From the NCBI GenBank assembly GCA_030743445.1, contig JASLSL010000337.1, positions 1 to 5,324 on the forward strand: a stretch of 5,324 nucleotides of DNA. Reading direction: 5' to 3'. The notes under the pieces are model-generated. The model saw only the letters and a program-made list of their open reading frames with translations, had not been told where the DNA came from and ran no database searches. Numbering within the stretch: position 1 is the stretch's first letter; every line of letters begins with the position of its first letter. This stretch comes from Alphaproteobacteria bacterium (GTDB lineage Bacteria; Pseudomonadota; Alphaproteobacteria; UBA8366). The position numbers and the translations under genes are program-made. Below are positions 1 to 5,324 of the stretch, in pieces.

Positions 1-621
1 GAGTTCGATCTCGCTGAAGACTTCCAGGCCGCCCACACGGCTCGAACCATCGACCCGAGGTCACTGGGCATTGCGCTTGATAAGCTCCTGCCCAAGAACA
101 GAAATCTCGTCTACGATGCCGGCAATTTCCTTGGAATCGCACCGTATATCTCGGTTCCGGGACCGGAACATTTCAAGTTCACCAACAATTTTGCCTCGAT
201 TGGTCTGGGCTTCGGAACCGCACTCGGGGTCGCCGAGGCTCGTCCCGACAGCACCACAGTACTGGTGATCGGCGATGGTGGGTTTTTGATGACGCTGGGT
301 GAACTGGAAACCGTCGTGAGGGAAGATCTCCCGCTCGTCATCGTTCTACTGAACGATTGTGCATATGGAGCTGAGCTGCATTTTCTGAAGATGCATCAGC
401 TTCCGGTCGCGACATCTGTTTTCCCCGATGTTGACTTCGCACCGATTGCCGAGGGGTTCGCATTCGAGGCGGTCACCATCCGCTCTATGGACGACCTGCA
501 CCGGGCGGCATCCTTGCTCGAGGATCCGCAGGGCCCCGTCTTGCTCGACTGCAAGATCAACGCCGATATCGCCGCACCGTTCATGAGTGAATTGGCTGCG
601 TTCGAGAGCGGCGAGGATTAA
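1..621 (+). CDS. ThDP-dependent enzyme, acetolactate synthase-like, C-terminal part (5' truncated by window edge)
   Basis: The reading frame is open from base 1 to a TAA at 619-621, giving 206 visible residues. Family members are usually about 550 residues, so this is roughly the last third, i.e. the C-terminal pyrophosphate-binding domain. The ThDP/Mg2+ motif is clear: GDG at residues 91-93, then about 25 residues to LLND at 116-119, followed by CAYGAE at 120-125. Upstream, GNFLGIAPY (41-49) and the Gly-rich FASIGLGFGTALGVAEARP (64-81) match the domain entry seen in acetolactate synthase, glyoxylate carboligase and benzoylformate decarboxylase relatives. The N-terminal domain with the catalytic Glu lies outside the window, so the reaction cannot be assigned. 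Family members cleave or ligate 2-oxo acids. A GTG at 265 is only an internal codon of this frame. The gene runs towards the minus-strand operon and is lower in GC than it, so it is probably a separate transcription unit. ThDP family: very sure; exact function: unknown. Confidence 0.93.
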   Translation, partial: EFDLAEDFQAAHTARTIDPRSLGIALDKLLPKNRNLVYDAGNFLGIAPYISVPGPEHFKFTNNFASIGLGFGTALGVAEARPDSTTVLVIGDGGFLMTLGELETVVREDLPLVIVLLNDCAYGAELHFLKMHQLPVATSVFPDVDFAPIAEGFAFEAVTIRSMDDLHRAASLLEDPQGPVLLDCKINADIAAPFMSELAAFESGED

Positions 622-644
622 ACCGTCATAGTCATCGGGGCTTC

Positions 645-674
645 CCGGGTTTAGTTAATTCGAGTTCAACCCGG
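645..674. terminator. possible bidirectional hairpin between convergent genes
   Basis: CCGGGTT at 645-651 is the exact reverse complement of AACCCGG at 668-674, which allows a 7-bp stem with a 16-nt loop. It sits at the meeting point of the + strand ThDP gene (stop at 621) and the minus-strand MarR gene (stop at 666-668), overlapping the last MarR codons. Neither side is followed by a convincing T tract, and the loop is long, so it is a weak candidate for an intrinsic terminator. It could be chance. The rest of the 44-base gap (622-665) shows nothing else recognisable. Confidence 0.25.
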
Positions 675-1199
675 CTCTGCCTCCGCCATATTTCGTTTCA
701 TCCGATTCATGAGCTCTCGGAACTGGCGAATTTCGTCCTCGCTCATATGGCGGGTCGCGATGGCATTCACTTCGGACGCGAAAGGCAGCAGCTTGTTTTT
801 GAGACGACGTCCTTTCGCGGTCAGATGGATGCGCAGCTTTCGCCGGTCTTTGGTGTCGCGCTCGCGGGTCACGACCCCGTCCTTGACCATGCCCCTGATG
901 GCGACGACGGTGGTCGGCTCCATGATACCGACGCGCTCGGAGAGCTCGCGCTGCGTCAGCCCGTCCTCTTCCCAAAGCTCGCGCAGAAGGAACCACTGTC
1001 CCATTTTCACCCCGTGCCGAGCGATTCGAACCTCCAGGGATTTCGCGAGGCTGCGATAACAGTCCCGCAAGAGATAGCCCATGCTTTGCCCGGGCCGGTA
1101 ATGGAAGGCGGCGCCGGGATTTTCCTGTGATGGTCCTTCAGGCGCCTCGCCGCCTTTCGCCGCCGCGGACACGGCGCGCTTGCCCTTAGGCGAAGTCAT
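666..1199 (-). CDS. MarR-family transcriptional regulator
   Basis: This is a 177-residue winged helix-turn-helix regulator. Residues 1-35 form a basic, Ala/Gly/Pro-rich and probably disordered tail. The core starts near GYLLRDCYRSLAKS (41-54), the dimerisation helix. LTQRELSERVGI (81-92) and EPTTVVAIRGMVKDGVV (94-110) form the helix-turn-helix, and RERDTKDRRKLRIHLTAKG (112-130) is the wing with the D..DRR...LT..G signature of MarR proteins. The C-terminal helices (about 131-175) complete the dimer interface. I chose the ATG at 1199 because GAGGGGA lies 9 nt upstream; a GTG at 1208 would add three residues but sits directly against that purine block. The start overlaps the end of the flavin-barrel gene by 14 bp, so translation is probably coupled. 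As the last gene of the operon it may regulate it. Several MarR proteins of aromatic catabolism respond to aromatic acids or their CoA thioesters, which would suit this context, but the ligand here is inferred. Confidence 0.93.
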   Translation of the reverse strand: MTSPKGKRAVSAAAKGGEAPEGPSQENPGAAFHYRPGQSMGYLLRDCYRSLAKSLEVRIARHGVKMGQWFLLRELWEEDGLTQRELSERVGIMEPTTVVAIRGMVKDGVVTRERDTKDRRKLRIHLTAKGRRLKNKLLPFASEVNAIATRHMSEDEIRQFRELMNRMKRNMAEAEPG

Positions 1200-1680
1200 T
1201 TCCGCCACTCCCCTCGGAAAATTCGAGATCCTGCTTGAAGCCGAACGACCGCGTGTTGTCGATCAGCGTTATCCGCCGAGGCGCGAAACGGTAGAGGGCG
1301 GCCACGGCGAGCGCCTGCGCCAGCTTGCCGGCGCCGAACTTGGCGAGGAAGGGATAGCGTCCGGCCATCAGCGCCATGGCCCGCTTTTCCGCCGCGCCGT
1401 CAGTGATGCGGGCGGCGCGGCCCACCATCTGCAGTCCCTGGATGGCGGCGAAGTCTTCGTATTGGCGCGCTACTGTTATCGTGCAACGGTCGTCCGCCTC
1501 GAGATCCCGCGAATGCCGCGCCTTGGGATCGGACAACCAGTAGACCTCGAAGCCGTCACCGGCGTACATCAGCGAGGCCGCATGCGCGCCGTCCTCGCCC
1601 TGGGTCGCGAGCGCACAGACCGTGTGCCCCGCCAACTGGTCGAGGATGGCTTCTCTCAACTCGTCTTGCTCAAGAGACAT
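1186..1680 (-). CDS. pyridoxamine 5'-phosphate oxidase-like (FMN-binding split-barrel) protein, YhbP-like
   Basis: This 164-residue cytoplasmic protein has the split-barrel fold pattern. A helix (about 2-17) is followed by HTVCALATQGEDGAHAASLM (19-38) and FEVYWLSDPKARHSRDL (44-60), the first barrel strands with the flavin-phosphate-contacting S..ARHS-type region. Next come CTITVA (66-71) and the strand IQGLQMVGRAARI (80-92). The C-terminal block APRRITLIDNTRSFGFKQDLEF (133-154) resembles the end of YhbP-type proteins. Family members bind FMN or related cofactors; many act as small flavin reductases or oxidases, and many are uncharacterised. No substrate can be read. I chose the ATG at 1680, four bases after the stop of the preceding CoA-transferase gene. 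An in-frame ATG at 1728 would add 16 residues but would overlap that gene by 44 bp and has no visible ribosome binding site. The gene ends 14 bp inside the MarR gene. Co-transcription with a prenyl-FMN-dependent enzyme raises a flavin-related role, but this is speculation. Confidence 0.85.
   Translation of the reverse strand: MSLEQDELREAILDQLAGHTVCALATQGEDGAHAASLMYAGDGFEVYWLSDPKARHSRDLEADDRCTITVARQYEDFAAIQGLQMVGRAARITDGAAEKRAMALMAGRYPFLAKFGAGKLAQALAVAALYRFAPRRITLIDNTRSFGFKQDLEFSEGSGGNDFA
1209..1215 (-). promoter_or_regulatory. ribosome binding site of the MarR gene
   Basis: The minus strand reads GAGGGGA, followed by 9 nt and then ATG at 1199. It lies inside the 3' end of the preceding gene, as expected for coupled translation. 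It favours the ATG over the in-frame GTG at 1208, which has no spacer from the purine block. Confidence 0.6.
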
Positions 1681-1684
1681 CGTT

Positions 1685-2902
1685 TCAGTCGAAGGCCTCC
1701 CGGTCGGCGCAGGCGTCGAACTCTTCATCGGTCATGCCGAGGAACTCCTTAAACACGATCTCGTTGTCGCCGCCGAGCAAGGGGGCGGCGCGGGTGATGT
1801 CGCCCGGCGTCGCCGCCAGGTCGAAACCCGGGAAGACATACGCCTGGTCGCCGATCTCGCCATGTCGTCGCCGGCGCCAGGTCCGGCGCTCCTCGAGCTG
1901 CGGGTCATGGAACAGGTCGGCGATCGTGTTGACGCGGTAGGCGGCGATGCCGGCCTCCTGCAGCGCTGCGGCGACCGCCTCGCTGTCCAGCCCGCGGCAG
2001 TGCTCGGCGAGAACGGCGTCCAGCTCATCGACGTTGCGCCGCCGCTCATCGGTGGTGGCGAAACGCGGGTCCTCGGCAAGCGCCGGCTGGCCGAGGCGGC
2101 GCACGAGTGTCTCGAACTCGGCGTCCGAGCGGCACGAGAACGCGACCCACCGGTCGTCGCAGCAGGGATAGGCGCCGTGCGGCACTGCTTCGGCGTCGCG
2201 GTTGCCGCAACGCTCGGCGACGATCCTGTTGCGGTGATTGGCGAATAGGGCGCCGGCCATGAAGTGCAACCCGGATTCGTACTGCGAGACGTCGATCAAC
2301 GCACCCTGTCCGGTCCGCCGCCGGCGTTCGAGCGCGGCGAGCGCGACCGAGGTCGACATCACCGAAGCGATGAAGTCGATGTAGGGACCGTAGAGCAGCA
2401 TCGGCGAGCCGTCGGCCTCGCCGATGGCGCCGCAGAAGCCGGCGAGCGACGACAGCTGCGAGCCGAAGCCGGGGGTTCGGGCGCGAGGGCCCGTCTGCCC
2501 CATGTTGCAGGTCGACAGCATGACCAGCGACGGGTTGGTCTGGCGCATCGTCTCGTAACCGAGCCCGATGCGATCCATGACGCCGGGGCGCATGTTCTCG
2601 ATGACGATGTCGGACCAGTCGATCAGCCGGCGCGCGAGCTCCAGCCCCGCCGGGTTCTTGAGGTCGACCGTGACACCGTATTTCGAATCGTTGAAGAAGG
2701 CGAAGCAACCGCCGCGATTGAGGCCCGGCTCGCCGTCCTTATAGGGCGGGTATTGAAGACGAAAGCCGTCCGGGCGGGCCTTCGATTCCACATGAACGAC
2801 GGTCGCGCCGAAGTTGGCGAGTACTTTGCCGATGTGCGGGCCGGCCGCATAGCCGCCGAACTCGACGACCTTCACACCCGCCAGTGCCGCGGCGCCGCTC
2901 AT
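1685..2902 (-). CDS. family III (CaiB/BaiF) CoA-transferase, catalytic-Asp-containing subunit
   Basis: At 405 residues this is the usual length for a family III CoA-transferase, which moves CoA between carboxylic acids through an enzyme-bound aspartyl intermediate. The N-terminal block LAGVKVVEFGGYAAGPHIGK (7-26), then LANFGATVVHVES (28-40) and NDSKYGVTVDLKNPAG (71-86), gives the CoA-binding fold. D176, in the context YGPYIDFIAS, falls where the catalytic Asp is expected, 28 residues before the conserved IDVSQYE (203-209). EAGIAAYRVNTIADLFHDPQL (316-336) is the typical C-terminal linker motif. A short Arg-rich run, ERRTWRRRRHGEIG (338-351), is unusual in composition but sits where an ordinary variable strand occurs. 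The ATG overlaps the stop of the upstream CoA-transferase gene in an ATGA, so the two are translationally coupled and may form one enzyme. The acid substrate is unknown; formyl-CoA, carnitine, malate and benzylsuccinate transferases all share this fold. Confidence 0.93.
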   Translation of the reverse strand: MSGAAALAGVKVVEFGGYAAGPHIGKVLANFGATVVHVESKARPDGFRLQYPPYKDGEPGLNRGGCFAFFNDSKYGVTVDLKNPAGLELARRLIDWSDIVIENMRPGVMDRIGLGYETMRQTNPSLVMLSTCNMGQTGPRARTPGFGSQLSSLAGFCGAIGEADGSPMLLYGPYIDFIASVMSTSVALAALERRRRTGQGALIDVSQYESGLHFMAGALFANHRNRIVAERCGNRDAEAVPHGAYPCCDDRWVAFSCRSDAEFETLVRRLGQPALAEDPRFATTDERRRNVDELDAVLAEHCRGLDSEAVAAALQEAGIAAYRVNTIADLFHDPQLEERRTWRRRRHGEIGDQAYVFPGFDLAATPGDITRAAPLLGGDNEIVFKEFLGMTDEEFDACADREAFD

Positions 2903-4095
2903 TCCGCCGCCACCACGTGCTCGGCCTCGAGGGCGTCGATCTGCGCCTCCAGAAGACCCAGTTCAAGGAGGATGTGCCGGTTGTTGCCGCCATTGCCGGC
3001 GGCTGAGGGGGAGAGCTCCGGACGCTCGCCGTCGACGCGGTAGAACGCGCCGCAGTGGCGCTCGCTACCGCCGTCCGGCGACGGCAAGTCCTGCCAGAAC
3101 TCGCGGGCGGCAAGCTGCGGGTCGGTCGCGATGTCGGCGACCGTCGAGACCGGATAGCCGAGCATCTCGCGGCCGAATGCGCCGTCGAGGAACTCCGCCT
3201 TGGTCACGGTTTCGAAGAAGGTGGCGATCGGCGCTTCGAGGCGATCGATCTCATCCTGGTCCGCGAGAATGGGATCGTAGGTGTCCCAATCGATCTCGGC
3301 AAGCACGCCAAGGTCCAAATCCTTCTCGCGCATCCACTCGACCAACGCCTTGTTGGTGCGCCGTCCCGCGGGACCGCCGTAGAGGATGAAGTTGATGTAG
3401 CCGTCCTTGCAGCGCCAGAAGGCCCGGTAGGTGCCGCCGTGCACCGAACGGCCGCTGATGCCCGAGCCGACGCGGCCCGGCACTACGCCCAACATGTCGA
3501 CGAACGTCGGGGCGTGGGCCAGCGAGGTGACGATCGACACCTGGGCCGAAACGTCGACGTGCTGGCCGCCAGCGCCGCCGGTGCGGTGAGTGAGCGCGAC
3601 GAGCGCGCCCGCCGCCGCATGGGCGCCGGCCCAGGCGTAGGACTGGGGCACGGAAATTCTGAGCGGCGTGCCGTCGGGCTCGCCGACGATCGACATGGCG
3701 CCGCCCGCCGCCATGATCTCGAGGTCGCTGGCGCGCCAGCCGGCGCGCGGCCCCTCGCGCCCATAGGGCGTGACCGAAACGTGGATGAGTTCGAGATTGA
3801 GCCCGGCGAGGCGTTCGGGATCGAGCCAGGCCGCCTCCGGCCCGCCCGGCGTAGCGGTCTCGATGAGAATGTCGATACGGGGAAGGGCGGCGAGGATCGC
3901 CTCCTGTCCGGCCGCTTCCGTCACATCCAGGGTGAGCAGGCGCTTGCCGATGTTGAAGGCCCGCCAGTCGGCGTCGTCCCTGTCGATACCCGGACGCTCG
4001 ACCTTGATGACGTCGGCGCCGAGGTCGACGAGGATGCGTCCCGCCAGCCAGCCCAGCCGGCCGCTGAGATCGAGAACCTTATAGCCGCCAAGCAT
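2899..4095 (-). CDS. family III (CaiB/BaiF) CoA-transferase homologue lacking the usual catalytic Asp
   Basis: This 398-residue protein has the full family III architecture. YKVLDLSGRLGWLAGRILVD (5-24), LGADVIKVERP (25-35) and FNIGKRLLTLDV (47-58) form the CoA-binding fold, followed by VTPYGREGPRAGW (108-120), HVDVSAQVS (179-187) and YPVSTVADIATDPQLAAREF (314-333). In the segment that should carry the catalytic Asp, SVPQSYAWAGAHAAAGAL (148-165), there is no acidic residue. Aligned on the following RTG with the downstream gene, the position is Q151. It may therefore be a structural or CoA-binding subunit that works with the Asp-bearing product of the next gene, as in two-subunit members of the family. 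Alternatively it may be an enzyme with altered chemistry. The C-terminus ends in a helix rich in Glu, Leu and Ala. The start ATG has GGAGG six bases upstream, and the gene begins 27 bp after the UbiD stop. Confidence 0.9.
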   Translation of the reverse strand: MLGGYKVLDLSGRLGWLAGRILVDLGADVIKVERPGIDRDDADWRAFNIGKRLLTLDVTEAAGQEAILAALPRIDILIETATPGGPEAAWLDPERLAGLNLELIHVSVTPYGREGPRAGWRASDLEIMAAGGAMSIVGEPDGTPLRISVPQSYAWAGAHAAAGALVALTHRTGGAGGQHVDVSAQVSIVTSLAHAPTFVDMLGVVPGRVGSGISGRSVHGGTYRAFWRCKDGYINFILYGGPAGRRTNKALVEWMREKDLDLGVLAEIDWDTYDPILADQDEIDRLEAPIATFFETVTKAEFLDGAFGREMLGYPVSTVADIATDPQLAAREFWQDLPSPDGGSERHCGAFYRVDGERPELSPSAAGNGGNNRHILLELGLLEAQIDALEAEHVVAAE

Positions 4096-4101
4096 GGCTC
4101 C

Positions 4102-4106
4102 CCTCC
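4102..4106 (-). promoter_or_regulatory. ribosome binding site of the first CoA-transferase gene
   Basis: In the 27-bp gap after the UbiD gene, the minus strand carries GGGGAGGGGAG. Its GGAGG core lies six bases before the ATG at 4095. This is the clearest Shine-Dalgarno match in the operon and fixes that start. The gap is too short for an independent promoter plus terminator, so co-transcription with UbiD is likely. Confidence 0.6.
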
Positions 4107-4122
4107 CCGGGATTCCCCGCGC

Positions 4123-5324
4123 CTACCTTCCCGTCTTGGCGAGCGAGAGCAACCAGCCGTGCATTCGCGACTTTGCCATGTCGATGTCTTCGGGCGAGAA
4201 GAAGTCGGCCGGATTGACCTTGTCGATGGGATAAACCGGCCGGTGGAAATCCTGCTCGTATCCGAACGGCACGGTGGCGTCGATACCCATGCCGCCCTCG
4301 AACTCGGTGTTGGAGGCGGTCCACGGCTTGTCGCCCGCGGTCATGCGCTCGGACGGCATGAAGGTCTGCCCCCGGCCGCCGGGCAGCGGGTTGAGGATGT
4401 CGGAGCGTGGATTCACGCGGGTCGTCAGGCACCAGATGATGTCGTCCATCGAATAGATGTCGACGTCCTCGCTGACCGCGATGGCCAGCCGCATTCCCTG
4501 CGAGCACGACAGGATGGCCGCCAGGAAGTTGCGCTGCCAGCCCTCCTCGATCTGGTTGCGCTTCTTGACCTGGATGATGCAGCCGCCCCAGTCGGTCATG
4601 CAGTAGGGGATGTGCACGTCCTGGACGATGCCCGGCTGCAACCGCTGGCATAGTTCCAGGATCGCAGCCTCTCGCACCGTCGTGTCGATGTTGGCGTCGT
4701 CCGACATGTGGACGCCGAGCGGGAAGATGACGGGCTTCGATTCCGGCTTGCGCATGGTGATCGCGCTGACATGGAAGGTCGGCGCCTTGTACGCCTTGCC
4801 CATGTAGCCGGCCCATTCGGGATGGAAGAAATAGCGGCCCTGGACGTCCGCTTCCTCGGATTCCGCCGTCTCGTAACGCTTGTCGCGGGGATGGATGTAG
4901 CCCTCGAGCACGTATTCGGATTCGGCGATCGCCCAGGCGTCGACGGTGCGCGCCTTGACCAGCTTGATCGGTTCGCCCTGGATGGTGCCGGCGACCGCAA
5001 GCTCGTCACAGCCTTTCGGCAGGATTACGTAATCGAAGCCGGCGCCGGCCAAGAGCGTACATGCCGGCGGCACGCCGAAGCACACGGTGATCGGAATCGG
5101 CTCTTCATCGTGATAATGCTCGGTCATCACCTGCCACATGTGCGAGCCCGGCGAGATCATGAAGGTGCCGACGTCGCCCCAGCGAAAGTTCATGCGGTTG
5201 TAGCCGACATCCGCACCGCCGTCGAAATACTTGCCGGCGACGCAGCGGATGCCGGAGCCGATGGTCAGCTCTGGCTCGAGGTCGGTGTGGCGAATCGCCG
5301 TGATCCATTCGTTGACGTCGATGT
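4123..5324 (-). CDS. UbiD-family (prenylated-FMN-dependent) decarboxylase/carboxylase, N-terminus cut by window edge
   Basis: The frame is open from the right edge to a TAG at 4123-4125, giving 399 visible residues (residue 1 at 5322). Family members are about 480-500 residues, so roughly the first 80-100 are missing; the ATG at 5193 is internal. UbiD enzymes (de)carboxylate aromatic or unsaturated acids using prenylated FMN. Visible family blocks are GYNRMNF (40-46) with the active-site Arg R43, H61 exactly 18 residues later as in the metal/cofactor-binding pair of Fdc1, PIPITVCFGVPPA (76-88), DELAVAGTIQGEPIKLVK (106-123) with the probable metal ligand E107, SEYVLEGYIHP (135-145), DIYSMDDIIWCLTTRVNP (288-305) and GGMGIDAT (343-350). 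The usual EGPFGE motif is missing: where it should be, the protein has an acidic stretch (151-159) and then RYFFHPEWAGYMG (163-175), keeping only one Glu (E169). It is the most upstream gene seen in the operon. No UbiX prenyltransferase is in the window. Family: very sure; substrate and direction: unknown. Confidence 0.93.
   Translation of the reverse strand, partial: IDVNEWITAIRHTDLEPELTIGSGIRCVAGKYFDGGADVGYNRMNFRWGDVGTFMISPGSHMWQVMTEHYHDEEPIPITVCFGVPPACTLLAGAGFDYVILPKGCDELAVAGTIQGEPIKLVKARTVDAWAIAESEYVLEGYIHPRDKRYETAESEEADVQGRYFFHPEWAGYMGKAYKAPTFHVSAITMRKPESKPVIFPLGVHMSDDANIDTTVREAAILELCQRLQPGIVQDVHIPYCMTDWGGCIIQVKKRNQIEEGWQRNFLAAILSCSQGMRLAIAVSEDVDIYSMDDIIWCLTTRVNPRSDILNPLPGGRGQTFMPSERMTAGDKPWTASNTEFEGGMGIDATVPFGYEQDFHRPVYPIDKVNPADFFSPEDIDMAKSRMHGWLLSLAKTGR

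Noticed and set aside
338..351. Arg-rich run in the second CoA-transferase (residue numbers 338-351, bases about 1850-1891) considered as a frameshift scar
   Set aside because: Family motifs before it (HDPQL) and after it (GDQAYVFPGF) are in the same frame, so there is no net frameshift; it is local composition.
265..621. A separate small protein starting at GTG 265
   Set aside because: The frame is open back to base 1 and the upstream residues continue the ThDP-binding domain, so this is an internal codon of a truncated larger gene.
1681..1728. N-terminal extension of the flavin-barrel protein to the ATG at 1728
   Set aside because: It would overlap the previous gene by 44 bp, has no visible ribosome binding site, and adds a Ser/Thr/Pro-rich stretch unlike the domain. 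The ATG at 1680 fits better, though its own ribosome binding site is weak (GGAGG is about 15 nt away).
2046..2708. A 220-codon minus-strand frame inside the second CoA-transferase
   Set aside because: It is Arg-rich out-of-frame noise overlapping a frame with full family similarity.
2264..3043. A 259-codon open frame on the + strand opposite the second CoA-transferase
   Set aside because: It has low-complexity Arg/Asp/Ala composition with no domain, and it is the antisense shadow of a clear CaiB/BaiF gene.
3055..4653. A 532-codon open frame on the + strand, antisense to the first CoA-transferase and the UbiD gene
   Set aside because: Its translation is rich in Arg, Asp, Val, Gly and Ala without recognisable motifs, and it crosses two well-supported genes on the other strand. 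Long antisense frames of this kind are common in high-GC DNA with strong third-position bias.
4079..4816. A 245-codon minus-strand frame overlapping the UbiD gene
   Set aside because: It is a His/Arg/Gly-rich out-of-frame reading of the UbiD coding sequence; the UbiD frame carries all the family motifs.
4123..5193. UbiD gene starting at the ATG at 5193
   Set aside because: The same frame stays open to the window edge, and the residues before 5193 include the DVGYNR part of the cofactor-binding motif, so the true start is outside the window.

Overview
The window is a gene-dense, high-GC bacterial segment with no RNA genes, mobile elements, CRISPR arrays or long non-coding stretches. The GC richness, the ATGA-type gene overlaps and the general look of the proteins suggest an alphaproteobacterium of the Rhizobiales/Rhodospirillales kind. 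That taxonomic guess is inference only.

Layout: (1) Positions 1-621 on the + strand hold the C-terminal third of a thiamine-diphosphate (ThDP) enzyme of the acetolactate-synthase-like superfamily, cut by the left edge. (2) A 44-base convergent gap (622-665) contains a weak hairpin. (3) The rest, 5324 down to 666, is one tightly packed minus-strand operon. In transcription order it encodes a UbiD-family (de)carboxylase (cut by the right edge), two consecutive but different family III (CaiB/BaiF) CoA-transferases joined by an ATGA overlap, a small FMN-binding split-barrel protein of the pyridoxamine-phosphate-oxidase-like/YhbP type, and a MarR-family regulator. Spacings are 27 bp, -4 bp, +4 bp and -14 bp, so these five genes are very probably co-transcribed. 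Their promoter lies beyond the right edge.

Working model (inference): the operon encodes catabolism of an organic, possibly aromatic or unsaturated, carboxylic acid. UbiD would add or remove a carboxyl group with prenylated FMN, the CoA-transferase pair would move CoA onto or off the acid, and the MarR protein would sense a pathway acid or its CoA thioester. The flavin-barrel protein has no clear role.

Two features make the operon more than routine. The UbiD protein lacks the usual EGPFGE active-site motif while keeping the cofactor- and metal-binding positions. One of the two CoA-transferases lacks the catalytic aspartate expected of the family while its partner has it, which suggests an asymmetric two-subunit enzyme. 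The substrate cannot be read from this sequence.
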